From the NCBI GenBank assembly GCA_964507325.1, contig CAZDQL010000044.1, positions 1-48,895 on the forward strand: a stretch of 48,895 bases of DNA, written 5' to 3'. The stretch's first letter is position 1. Each line of letters begins with the position of its first letter. A program made the position numbers and the translations under genes. Origin of the DNA: CAZDQL01 sp964507325 (GTDB lineage: Bacteria; Planctomycetota; UBA1135; GCA-002686595). The notes beneath the pieces are model-generated. The model made no database searches, was not told the DNA's origin, and saw only the letters and a list, made by a program, of their open reading frames with translations. Below are positions 16,162-24,966 of the stretch, piece after piece.

Positions 16162-18168
16162 TCAGTCGACCGGCGTCAGTCGGACGCAGTCCAGACCGAA
16201 GAAGGAGCGCGAACCCCTGGATTCGGGGTTCCCGTCGATGACTTCGCAGCGCAGGATCAGCGCGCCCTCCTGCGCCTCGTGCAGGCCGAGGTCCAGGGAG
16301 CCGGTGGCGATCACCTCCGGGTGGTAGAGGTCGGGTGTGACCTCGGTGGGCTCGCCGTCGATCGAGAAGAGCACGATGCCGTAGTCCCACGACTTGGTGG
16401 CGAACACCTCGACCTTCCAGGGTCCGGAGCCCTCGGCGGGAACGCGCAGCTCCACGAAGTCTCCCACCTTCTGCCCCTGGATCCAGAGCTGCTGCTCGCC
16501 GGACCACAGCTTCGGTCCGAAGCCACCTTGGGCACCGACGGAGATCCCCTCCGTCTGCGCGACGACCTCCATCTGCTCGCACTCCAGCGCGCCCTCGATC
16601 TTGAAGGGGGGAGGGAGGGGAGGCGGATCGACCAGGCCGCGCGCCGCTTCCTCGGGGGACGGCCCGCGATTCGTCGTCGCACCGGGGTACGCGTAGAAGT
16701 AGGTGGTCGCCGCGTAGCCCACGTCGACCTCCTTCCAGTGCCAGACCTCCATGTCGAACTTGAAGGAGCGTGTGAAGGGAATCGCGTCCAAGGCCCGCAC
16801 GCGCGAGATCAGGGTGTGGCCGAAGTTCTGCGGGCCGTCGCAGCGCGGCTGGCTGTGGAAGGGCGCCAGGAAGAGCTCTGGACTGCACCAGGCGTAGCCG
16901 TAGTAGTCCTCGGTGCCGGTACCGAAGTGCGAGGGGAAGTCCTCTCCGTCCACCCAGATCTTCTCGTCACCCTCCCCCCACCAGGTCTTGACGGGATTCG
17001 CGATGTGCAGGTTGTCCCCGACGAAGACGCCGCGACCCTCGATGTCGACGTAGTTCCAGTCGTGCATCGGCCTGGTGTGGATCGGGTTCTCTTGACGCCA
17101 GGTGGCGTGGAAGTGCATGCAACGCTCGTCCCAGCGCCACTCGGCGTTCTCGGTCCATCCCAGCCGGATCTCGGGGGTCGTGGGGCCGAGATTCAGGAAC
17201 TCGATCGCGTAGGACTCGCGGTAGGGCATCGGCCAGCGGCAGATCAAGGTCCCGTCGCTGCGCACCGTCCTCCACCAGTCCTCGAAGGGAGTCAGGCCGG
17301 CGCCCGTTCCAAAGAAGTCCCCCAGCGGGCACCACACGGTCTGCTCGTCGTCGAAGGTCATGCGCAACACGACCGTGCGTAGCGACTGCTCAGGATCTTG
17401 GCCCCGGATCCTCACCCCGAGGGACTCCACGAGCCCCGGGCCCACCTGCCGGAGGATCAGGTGTTCCGAGTCTGGTTTCAGCAGGAACGGCTCCAGCCAC
17501 TGCGCCGGCTCGCCAGCGGAGACCGCGGGCGAGAGGAGCTCCTGCTGCACGCGAGCGAGCTTCTCCCGCTGCGCCTCCAAGGCCTCCCTGCTGAACGACT
17601 TCACTACCGCCCTGGGCTCGTAGGTGCGGTAGTTGACCTGGTAGTAGAAGTCCCCGGCGTCGCTCGTCAGCTTGCAGTGCTTGGCATAGGGGATGGGCAG
17701 GTAGAGGTTCCAGCCCTTGGAGCGCTGTGCGGACAGGGGGGAGGCGATGATCCCCGTGCCCCCGAGCAGCTCGGTCATCGGCCCCTCGAGGGCCGGCGTA
17801 TGCGCTCCATCCAAATAGACCCGCAGCGTCCCCTGGGGATTGGCGGACCAGATACGGACGACGGCACCGGGGCCGTCGGCATCCATCATCACCCACTCCG
17901 TGCGGCCCGCGTTCTCCTCGACCCGCAGGTACTGCCCGCGATCCCCATTGGCGAACCAGGTGTCCTGGTCTTCGGGAGAGACGGAATTGCGGTCGTAGCT
18001 GGAGAATTGACGGCAGGTGTAGCTCGGGCTTGGAAAGCGAGCCAACGTCCCTCGATCGAGCATCTCGTCGAGGAGCGAGCCGAAGTCGATCCCTCCCTCC
18101 TGCGCGCCGAACGCGGCGGATGTCGGGAGGAGCGCGGCACACCACAAGAGGAACCTGGTCCACCTCAT
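16162..18168 (-). CDS. Secreted DUF2961 / GH172 glycoside hydrolase
   Basis: A 668-residue exported enzyme (signal peptide ending SAAFGAQ) of the DUF2961 family, classified as GH172. Characterised members act on furanosides (alpha-D-fructofuranosides and D-arabinofuranosides). The diagnostic GTGTEDYYGYAW block, with E420 as a likely active-site acid, is present, and TWWGEGDEKIWVDGE lies shortly before it. The C-terminal ~150 residues (from ~530) look like a beta-sandwich module, with FVELRVPAEG and GLDCVRL strands. I chose ATG 18168 because AAGGAGG lies 7 nt upstream; a GTG at 18201 would add 11 residues. It is the first gene of a five- or six-gene operon with sugar transport genes. The upstream gap holds element P copy 2. 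Confidence 0.88.
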   Translation of the reverse strand: MRWTRFLLWCAALLPTSAAFGAQEGGIDFGSLLDEMLDRGTLARFPSPSYTCRQFSSYDRNSVSPEDQDTWFANGDRGQYLRVEENAGRTEWVMMDADGPGAVVRIWSANPQGTLRVYLDGAHTPALEGPMTELLGGTGIIASPLSAQRSKGWNLYLPIPYAKHCKLTSDAGDFYYQVNYRTYEPRAVVKSFSREALEAQREKLARVQQELLSPAVSAGEPAQWLEPFLLKPDSEHLILRQVGPGLVESLGVRIRGQDPEQSLRTVVLRMTFDDEQTVWCPLGDFFGTGAGLTPFEDWWRTVRSDGTLICRWPMPYRESYAIEFLNLGPTTPEIRLGWTENAEWRWDERCMHFHATWRQENPIHTRPMHDWNYVDIEGRGVFVGDNLHIANPVKTWWGEGDEKIWVDGEDFPSHFGTGTEDYYGYAWCSPELFLAPFHSQPRCDGPQNFGHTLISRVRALDAIPFTRSFKFDMEVWHWKEVDVGYAATTYFYAYPGATTNRGPSPEEAARGLVDPPPLPPPFKIEGALECEQMEVVAQTEGISVGAQGGFGPKLWSGEQQLWIQGQKVGDFVELRVPAEGSGPWKVEVFATKSWDYGIVLFSIDGEPTEVTPDLYHPEVIATGSLDLGLHEAQEGALILRCEVIDGNPESRGSRSFFGLDCVRLTPVD

Positions 18169-18247
18169 CAGTAGGCCTCCTTGGGTCATCGGGAGGCCCA
18201 CGATAGCGGGCGAGCGGAGGACGCACCTCCCCGAATCCGTGAGACTT

Positions 18248-18432
18248 CTAGCCCGGACTATTCATGAGCGTTCGCCCCAGTGCGTGCCAAGTTCGCTGTG
18301 GTGCACGAGTTGGCGCCGATCGGCGCACAGGCGGGGCCTCTGTGCCCCGTCGAGCACCGAGCGGCGTCAAGTCGTGCGCCATGGCGGACTTGGTGCGTGC
18401 TGGGGTGGACGCTCAAGAATAGTCCGGGCTAG
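18248..18432 (+). repeat. Palindromic element P, copy 2 (MITE-like, long imperfect hairpin)
   Basis: A 185-bp element with CTAGCCCGGACTATTC at the left end and its complement at the right end; CTAG is present on both sides. About 74 nt of each arm pair. By eye 60 positions are Watson-Crick complementary, 11 are G.U-compatible on the plus strand and 3 are mismatched. The apical part contains alternative small stems (GCACAG with CTGTGC, or CGGGGC with GCCCCG). It is related over its full length to copy 1, which lies in the opposite orientation. It sits between the stop of the giant gene (2 bp away) and the GH172 promoter region, and no transposase is linked to it. Confidence 0.87.
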
Positions 18433-18434
18433 GC

Positions 18435-21400
18435 TCAGTCGCGTCGTTCGCGCGCCAGAGCCAGCTCGGCCACCTCCTGCTCGGTGAGCTCCGCGCCGAG
18501 TGCGGCGAGGCGGGCCACCACGTGCTCCCTCACAGCTGCATCGGTTGTGATCAGCGCGGACCGGTACATGCGCACCGCGCGGTCCCGGTCCGCAACGGCC
18601 GTGCGATCGGCGATCGCCGTCAGCACCTCGACGGCTGCGTTGACCACGCCGGCGCTGGGCCCGTCGTACTCCCAGAGGACGGGCGCCACGTCGCGACAGA
18701 TGGGAGCGATGGCACTCAGCGAGGACGGATCGGCGATGGCAGCCATCGCCTCGAGCGCCTGCAGCCGGAAGAAGTCCGCCGGAGCGGCGTACAGCACCTC
18801 GTGGTACAGCTCCAGGGCGTGCTGCGTGCGGCCCGCCTCACGCGCCTGGGCGGCGGCGATCAAGAGCTCGGCCGCCGTCTCCGCAGCCAGCTCGCGCTCC
18901 GGCCGGCGCGGCGAGGGGAGCGGCGGGGCGTCCTCGCGCAGGACCTCGATCCAGTTGACCACCGGGGCCCGGGCAACGTCCGGGGCTGGGGACTCCGGAG
19001 TGAACGCCACCAGCAGGTCGTCCTCGGCGCGGATGCCCGTGAACTCCCGCACGACGCTCGCGTCGGAGCCGCCCGCGGCAGCCACGACGTCGAAGTCGGA
19101 CAGCACGGTGCGACCCTGGAGACTGACGTCGAAGCGTCGCTGGCCGGGCTGGTCCGCGGCCGGCGCGCTGAAGCCCAGACGCACCGTGAACACCCCCGGC
19201 TCGGCGTCCCAGACCGGGTCGATGACGGGGATGCGCAGCTCCTGGACCCCCACCACGCCCGAGGTGTAGAGCCAAGGTCGCTCCGACCCGGCGATCCGTC
19301 TGCCGCGGAAGTCGCCGGCGAAGAAGCCCAGCCCGTCCGCTATGCGCTCCTGCAGGTCGAACTTGATCCCGTACTCGGGATAGTGATTGCCCGCGTAGCG
19401 CGTGTCCGTGTTGGGGTACGCCAGCCACACGCGGCCGTCGTCGTCCTTCCTGTCGGCGGGAGCTCCGAGGTTGATCGCGAAGTGCCGCACCGGCGTGAGC
19501 GGTCCGTGCGTGATGAACACGTTCCACGGCTGGCCGCGCTCCGGTTTGTGCGTGAAGGCGATGGAGCAGCGCAACGGGAAGGAGCAGGTGCACCCTGCGC
19601 TGGCCTCGGGGAACAGCAGCACGCCCTCGGCCGGAATCAGGTTGATCCAGCAGCCCGGGCGTATGCCCCCGAACAGACTCAGGCCATTGTCCGCTTCGAA
19701 GTCGTAGAAGGCGGTGCAGTACGAGCGGTAGAAGAGAGTGTGCGCCGACGCGGAAGGCACGGCGCAGGTGTGCCCGGGGCGCAGGAACTCCCACGGTACC
19801 TGGGCGCCGCTGACCGGGTGCTCACGCGAGACGATGGCACCGGTGTGCAGGTCGCAGGCGCGGGGCTCGATCATGACCCGGTCGTCCACGATCACCGGTC
19901 GCGTGCGGTAGTTGTTGGGGTGCGACCACAGGACGGCACCGCTGTCCGCGTCCAGCGCGGTGATGCGCTTCCAACGCAAGGTGGCGTCGCGGAAGCGCCA
20001 GGCGTCGTGTGATCCCATGTTGGCGAAGATCAGCAGCACGCCGTCGTGATAGGCCGTGGCCACGGCGTCGCCGCCGCAGCCCGTCAGATCCAGGAAGGTC
20101 TCCCAACGCGGTGCGCCCGTCGTCGCGTCCAGCGCAACGACCCGCCGCACGTCCAGGTGCTCCAACTCCGGATCCGCGTGCGCCGCCTTGACATGGACCC
20201 CGCGCCGCGCCAGCTCGTCGCGGTACTGCACGGCTTGGCGGATCTCGTCGGCGCTCACGTCGGCGTCGGCCAGGAAGAGGCGGCCGCCGCCCACGCTGAT
20301 GCTGATGTTGGCGATGCGCCCGCCCTGGTGCTGCCAGAGCAGATCGCCGCTCTCCGGATCCAGGGCGAACACCAGGTCCCCGCTCATCAGGTTCGCCGTG
20401 ACGGCGCCCGCGTGCGGCTGGTAGATCTCCCACGCCGGGTAGACGGCCATCTGTTGCCACAGCGCTCCAGAGCGCTTGAAGTCCCACAGAACGCTGCGAT
20501 CCGGCACGGGGAAGCGGGCCACCAGACCGTCGTAGAGCGGTTGGTGGTCGACGGGGATCTCGTCGCGATCCCGCCACTCCCCGTCGCACGTCATCGTCTC
20601 CCAGGGCTCGAAGTACGTGTGCTTCAGCGGCGTGGCGCGCGTGCCGTAGAGCCTGCCAGCGACGTGTGTCACGAAGCCCCAGCGGCACTCTCCCGACGAC
20701 GCGCTGGACGGGACCGAGTACACCTGGACCTCCCGACCCGTGGCCGGATCCAGTCGGTAGCACCGATCGTGGGCGGCCACGTACAGCCCGTCCGGAGTGG
20801 CGACGAGGTTGCCGCCGTCCACGTCCGACCGCGAGCGCACGGCGCCGGGGAGCTCGCGCTCCCACAGCTCGATGCCGTTGTACGCGTCGTACGCCAGGAT
20901 GCGCTCCTCGCCCTGGATGAACAGGCGTCCGTCCATCGCCACCGGGCTGGCGGCCTTGGCGTGGCGATCCAGCATGTGACGCGGTCCGGGCTCGCCGAAC
21001 CACAGCACGCCCAGGGGGCTGCGCACGCGCTCGTCGCCGGAGCAGCCGGTGTTCTGGGGGTTGGCGTACTGCTGGGTCCAGCGGCCGACGCCCTCCAGCG
21101 GCGGGCGCTGCGCGTGGAGCCACGTTCCCCGCTCCTCGATCATCACCGGGGTCGGAGCGCCGCTCTCGCCGAGCCACGAGAACAGCGTCGGCAGGTGGAG
21201 CCGATCACCGGGCGCGACGCCCTCCTCCGGCTGACCCAGGAAGAACGCGCCGCGGATCGGCTTCAGAACGCGATAGGCCTCGCGCGGCGCCGCCGACAGC
21301 CGACCGGAGCGCGCCAGCTCGTCCGACAGCACCAGGTCCGCGAAGAATTCGGGCAGATCCTCCAGCCGCCAGCACTCCACGGTCACCCGGCTGCCGTACA

Positions 21401-23138
21401 GGCCGGCGGCATCCAGGTGCTCTTTGGCCCGTGCCACGGCGGCGGGGTCCTCGTCGATGGCCACGACGTGCATTGCGGTGCGCCGGGCCATCTCGAAGGC
21501 CAGGGCGCCGTCGCCGCAGCCCAGGATCAAGCAGTAGCCGTTGGGCGCCACGCCGCGCGCGCCGGCGACCACGGCGGCCGCCGTTCGTGCGGCCACCTCC
21601 CGGGTTGGGGATGCGCGGTACGGGTCTTCAGCGCGCACGCCGGTCGTGACGCGCGGCTCGCCGGAGCCGGAGGCCAAGGCGTAGATGCGGCCGCTGCGGC
21701 CGCTGGCGAAGACCCGTCCGCCCGCCGCGGCCAGGCTACCGACCGCGTCGTCCACCTCCACTCGCCAGCGCTCCTCGCCGCTCTGGGCGTCCAGGCCGAG
21801 GACCACTCCGTCGCCGGCCGCCACCACCTGATCACCGGCCAGGATCAGCGTCTGCAGGCGCTGGTGGGGCACCTTCCAGCGGAAGATGGAGCGTCTGAGC
21901 GCGGTCTCCTCCGCAACCAGCTCGCGCATGCGCGCCTCCATCTGCGCCCGTTCGGCCTGGAGCGGCACGGCGGCTTCTTCCCCCACCTCGCGGATGCGGC
22001 GGTTCAGGTCGTCGCGGCGGGAGCGCAGCTCCTGGTGCTCGGCGCGCGCCTCCCGAATCCGGCCGTTCAGGACCCGGTCGTAGCGCCCGCGGTCGAGGGC
22101 GATCAGCTCCGTGTCGGTGAGCGTGTAGGAGACGGTCGGGGTGACGACCAGATCGCGCCCGGGAAACCAGGCGTGCATGTCGTCGCCCGCGGGCGCGCCG
22201 CTGGTGCCGTCGTAGGCCACCTTGGCGACGCCGCCGGAGGCGTCCACGCCGGCGATGAGGCGGTCCGCGTCCAAGAGCGCCCAGGTGCCCCCCACCTTTC
22301 CGGGGGGCGAGCAGTAGTAGAGGAACTCCCCCGACCAGCGGTCGAAAGCGGCCGGCATGGCCCTCCCCGACGGCACGTACAGCATGCCCTCGGAGACGAT
22401 CAGGTACGCGTGGGGGGAGATGCCGCCGAAGGTCAACTCGTGAGTCCGGTCGCCGATCGTGTCGTTCTTCCAGATCACCCGGCCGCTGGCCGCATCCAGG
22501 GCGCACAGGTACACGCCCTCGTACGGGAACACGCCGGCGCCGAAGTAGGCCACGCCGTCGCGGACGGCCACGCCCGTGCGCACGGGCCAGAGCGAGATCA
22601 TGCGCCCGTTCCCCAGGACCTTCTCCGCGCTGGGACCGGCCCGGTACTTCCACAAGAGCTCGCCGCCCTCTGCCTCGAGGCAGTACGCGTAGCCGTCGTC
22701 GGACCCGATGTACAGGCGGCCGTCGGACAGGGTGGGCGCGAAGCGCACGGGGCCCTCCGCGTAGAAGGTCCACTCCACCTCCCCGGTGGCGGCGTCCAGC
22801 GCGCAGACCTTGTTGTCCACGGAGGAGCCGAAGAAGACGCGCCGCTCGTCGGCGGCCACCGCGTACACGTCGTCCACGTGGCTGCGCGCACGCTCCTCTC
22901 CGGGCTCCGGCCAGGCGGGCCGGGGGGGGTGGGCTGGCACCGAGGTCCAGCGCACGTCGAGCGTCGTGGGCAACTGCTCGGAGGAGGCACCCGTGCGGGC
23001 GGGATCGTGGCGGTAGGTAGGCCAGTCGCCGGCCAGCGCGGGCTGGGCGACTGGAACCGCCAACCAGAAGAGCAGCGTCCGGACGAGGGAACCCGGGCGC
23101 GGGGAAGTCGAACGGGTGGGGCGGATGTGCGGCTTCAT
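18435..23138 (-). CDS. Giant exported protein: PQQ-type beta-propellers with an embedded methyltransferase domain, malectin-like and HEAT-like modules
   Basis: 1567 residues with a signal peptide (cleavage near AQPALA-GD). Domains in order: PQQ/BamB-like propeller repeats (~45-345, e.g. VCALDAATGEVEW); a charged coiled coil (~350-415); more propeller (~425-500); a class I SAM-methyltransferase domain (~515-640) with motif I LILGCGDGALAF and an acidic motif II (VVAIDEDPAA); a second propeller (~690-1180, e.g. FALDPESGDLLWQHQGG); a malectin-like sandwich (~1290-1400, with RFDVSLQG and FDVVAAAGG); and a HEAT-like helical tail (~1430-1560). Its ATG overlaps the ABC ATPase stop (ATGA), so it is made with an FtsX-type transporter. 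Function is unknown. A methyltransferase fold in an exported protein is odd because SAM is cytosolic; it may act before export or bind another ligand. Confidence 0.85.
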   Translation of the reverse strand: MKPHIRPTRSTSPRPGSLVRTLLFWLAVPVAQPALAGDWPTYRHDPARTGASSEQLPTTLDVRWTSVPAHPPRPAWPEPGEERARSHVDDVYAVAADERRVFFGSSVDNKVCALDAATGEVEWTFYAEGPVRFAPTLSDGRLYIGSDDGYAYCLEAEGGELLWKYRAGPSAEKVLGNGRMISLWPVRTGVAVRDGVAYFGAGVFPYEGVYLCALDAASGRVIWKNDTIGDRTHELTFGGISPHAYLIVSEGMLYVPSGRAMPAAFDRWSGEFLYYCSPPGKVGGTWALLDADRLIAGVDASGGVAKVAYDGTSGAPAGDDMHAWFPGRDLVVTPTVSYTLTDTELIALDRGRYDRVLNGRIREARAEHQELRSRRDDLNRRIREVGEEAAVPLQAERAQMEARMRELVAEETALRRSIFRWKVPHQRLQTLILAGDQVVAAGDGVVLGLDAQSGEERWRVEVDDAVGSLAAAGGRVFASGRSGRIYALASGSGEPRVTTGVRAEDPYRASPTREVAARTAAAVVAGARGVAPNGYCLILGCGDGALAFEMARRTAMHVVAIDEDPAAVARAKEHLDAAGLYGSRVTVECWRLEDLPEFFADLVLSDELARSGRLSAAPREAYRVLKPIRGAFFLGQPEEGVAPGDRLHLPTLFSWLGESGAPTPVMIEERGTWLHAQRPPLEGVGRWTQQYANPQNTGCSGDERVRSPLGVLWFGEPGPRHMLDRHAKAASPVAMDGRLFIQGEERILAYDAYNGIELWERELPGAVRSRSDVDGGNLVATPDGLYVAAHDRCYRLDPATGREVQVYSVPSSASSGECRWGFVTHVAGRLYGTRATPLKHTYFEPWETMTCDGEWRDRDEIPVDHQPLYDGLVARFPVPDRSVLWDFKRSGALWQQMAVYPAWEIYQPHAGAVTANLMSGDLVFALDPESGDLLWQHQGGRIANISISVGGGRLFLADADVSADEIRQAVQYRDELARRGVHVKAAHADPELEHLDVRRVVALDATTGAPRWETFLDLTGCGGDAVATAYHDGVLLIFANMGSHDAWRFRDATLRWKRITALDADSGAVLWSHPNNYRTRPVIVDDRVMIEPRACDLHTGAIVSREHPVSGAQVPWEFLRPGHTCAVPSASAHTLFYRSYCTAFYDFEADNGLSLFGGIRPGCWINLIPAEGVLLFPEASAGCTCSFPLRCSIAFTHKPERGQPWNVFITHGPLTPVRHFAINLGAPADRKDDDGRVWLAYPNTDTRYAGNHYPEYGIKFDLQERIADGLGFFAGDFRGRRIAGSERPWLYTSGVVGVQELRIPVIDPVWDAEPGVFTVRLGFSAPAADQPGQRRFDVSLQGRTVLSDFDVVAAAGGSDASVVREFTGIRAEDDLLVAFTPESPAPDVARAPVVNWIEVLREDAPPLPSPRRPERELAAETAAELLIAAAQAREAGRTQHALELYHEVLYAAPADFFRLQALEAMAAIADPSSLSAIAPICRDVAPVLWEYDGPSAGVVNAAVEVLTAIADRTAVADRDRAVRMYRSALITTDAAVREHVVARLAALGAELTEQEVAELALARERRD

Positions 23139-23812
23139 GATTCTCCTCCGGATGACGGTGCGCCGGCGAGCTTGCCGGCCTCCAGATGAACGATGCGGTC
23201 AGCGTACGTGTCGGCGCAGTCGTCGTGCATGACCATCACCACCGTCCCGCCGTCGTCGCGGAAGGCGGCCAACTGGTCGACGATGCGCCGGGTGTTCTCC
23301 TCGTCCAGGTTGCCGGTGGGCTCGTCGGCCAGGATGAGCGAGGGACGGCTGGCCAGGGCTCGCGCCATGGCCACGCGCTGCTTCTCCCCGGCGCTGAGCT
23401 CAGACGGTCGGTGGTGGAGTCGTTCGGTCATGCCGAGCTGCTCCAGCAACTCGCGGGTGTGCGCCGCCGCCTGCGGCTCCTGCTGCCGCGCCCCAAGCCG
23501 TACGTTGGCCAGAACATCCAGATAGGGAACGAGGTGGTACATCTGGAACACGAATCCGACCTCTTCCGCTCGGAAGCGCGCCCGGCTGCGTCCGTCCAGG
23601 GCGTACAGATCCCGCGCCAGCACCTCTGCTCGCCCGGAAGTGGGCTGCAGCATGCCGCCCAGCACGAGCAGCAGCGTGGTCTTGCCGCTGCCACTGGCGC
23701 CCCGCAGCACGGTGAAGCTGCCCGCGGGAAGGCTCAGGGAGACGCCGTCGAGGGCCCGCACACGGCCGCGGGCCGTCCGGTAGTGCTTGGAGACGTCGGC
23801 CAGCTCGATCAC
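23135..23812 (-). CDS. ABC transporter ATP-binding protein (MacB/LolD class)
   Basis: A 225-residue single-domain ATPase with Walker A (GASGSGKTTLLLVLGG), Q-loop (VFQMYHLVPYLDV), signature (ELSAGEKQRVAMARAL), Walker B (LILADEPTGNLDE) and H-loop (VMVMHDD). It belongs to the class that drives mechanotransmission permeases such as MacB, LolCDE and FtsEX. The start is GTG 23812, two bases after the permease stop; the longer frame upstream reads over the permease gene. Its stop overlaps the start of the giant propeller gene. It works with the FtsX-type permease at 23815-24966, so the complex probably does periplasmic mechanical work or extraction rather than substrate import. Confidence 0.93.
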   Translation of the reverse strand: MIELADVSKHYRTARGRVRALDGVSLSLPAGSFTVLRGASGSGKTTLLLVLGGMLQPTSGRAEVLARDLYALDGRSRARFRAEEVGFVFQMYHLVPYLDVLANVRLGARQQEPQAAAHTRELLEQLGMTERLHHRPSELSAGEKQRVAMARALASRPSLILADEPTGNLDEENTRRIVDQLAAFRDDGGTVVMVMHDDCADTYADRIVHLEAGKLAGAPSSGGES

Positions 23813-23814
23813 GT

Positions 23815-24966
23815 TCAGCCCTCGCGCAGGATCTGCGCCGGATCTCGGGTCACCCCCCAGGCGGTGGGTACCAGGGCGGCGACGGCACAGAAGAGCGGCG
23901 CCGCCCACAACGCTACCAGGAGCAGGCCGGCGGACGGCTCCAGTGCGGCTGCGGTGACGGTGAAGATGCGAGGCCCCGTCCACAGGGCCAACGCCGTACC
24001 CAGACCGAAGCCCGCCACGGCTCCCACCACCCCCATCAGGACGGCCCTGCCCAGGAAGAGCGCCGTGATGTACGCGGCTCCATGGCCCAGGGCGCGCAGG
24101 ATGCCGATCTCGCCGGCGCGCTCGCGCACGTTGAGCAGCGCCAGCACGCCGATCCAGACCAGGCACACCACGACGACCAGCGGCAGGACGAAGGCGGACA
24201 GCCGGTGCATCAGGACCCGCTGTTGCTCGCGGGCGTCGGCGATCGCCTGCATGCGCACCACCTTGGCCTGGGGCAGCACCTGCGCCAGCTGCGCCTGCAG
24301 CTCGGAGAGCGGGTCCTGCGCGCTCTCCTGACCGATGCAGAGGCACTGCAGCGCGCGGATCTCGTTGATGCGGCCTTCCAGACCCAGGATGCGCTGGGCG
24401 TCGCGCAGATGGACGTACACGCGGATGTCGTCCAGACTGCCGCTGTCCACCAGGCAGCGCTCCACGGTCAGGGGCACCCCGTCCAACTGGATCTCGTCCC
24501 CCTGCTCCAGCTCCAGCTCGGCCGCCACTGCCGCCCCCACCAGCGCGTGGCCGGGCTCGACGGGGGTGTACATCGGGGTCTTGGCCGTGCCGGGCGGGGC
24601 CACCTCCGGCTGGATGCCCGTGAGCACGATCTCCCGTCCCTGCCACGCAAACCGCCGCTGCAGCGTGGCGCTCAGATGGGCGTAGGAGAGCCCCTCTTGC
24701 GCGGCCAGCCGCTGCACGTCCTCCTCGGGCATGGTGTGGTCCGCGTAGCCGCTGGACCAGAAGCGCACCATGTCCGTCTCCCGCGGGATGATCCGCAGGT
24801 TGAAGCCCATGTCGCGCATCAGGCGGCGCGTCTCCCGGGCCGCGCCCTCGTCCGCCGTGGAGAAGGCCACGTAGAGCGTCACCGCGGTGACGATCGCCAC
24901 CAGGCCCAGCCCGAAGTTGAGCCAGCGGTGACCGATCTCCCGCACGATCAGGCCGCAGACGTTCAT
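23815..24966 (-). CDS. FtsX/MacB-type ABC transporter permease
   Basis: 383 residues with the classical layout. One N-terminal membrane segment (~15-37) is followed by a large periplasmic domain (~40-255), then three C-terminal segments (~265-290, ~312-340, ~350-372). The FtsX-family stretch IGVLALLNVRERAGEIGILRALG (quoted here only in part: NVRERAGEIGILRALG) is clear. The periplasmic part contains MRDMGFNLRIIPRETD and a GVPLTVERCLVDSGS segment with one cysteine. The ATG at 24966 overlaps the preceding stop (ATGA). With only one permease gene the complex is likely a homodimer, as in MacB. The substrate is unknown; context points to the secreted proteins encoded on either side. Confidence 0.9.
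   Translation of the reverse strand: MNVCGLIVREIGHRWLNFGLGLVAIVTAVTLYVAFSTADEGAARETRRLMRDMGFNLRIIPRETDMVRFWSSGYADHTMPEEDVQRLAAQEGLSYAHLSATLQRRFAWQGREIVLTGIQPEVAPPGTAKTPMYTPVEPGHALVGAAVAAELELEQGDEIQLDGVPLTVERCLVDSGSLDDIRVYVHLRDAQRILGLEGRINEIRALQCLCIGQESAQDPLSELQAQLAQVLPQAKVVRMQAIADAREQQRVLMHRLSAFVLPLVVVVCLVWIGVLALLNVRERAGEIGILRALGHGAAYITALFLGRAVLMGVVGAVAGFGLGTALALWTGPRIFTVTAAALEPSAGLLLVALWAAPLFCAVAALVPTAWGVTRDPAQILREG

Noticed and set aside
18239..18432. Small ORF shared by both copies of element P (about 54 similar codons)
   Set aside because: The frame is open in both copies and the peptides look alike, but my count of substitutions by codon position is about 5, 9 and 6 for positions 1, 2 and 3. 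There is no third-position excess, so it is not under protein-level selection.
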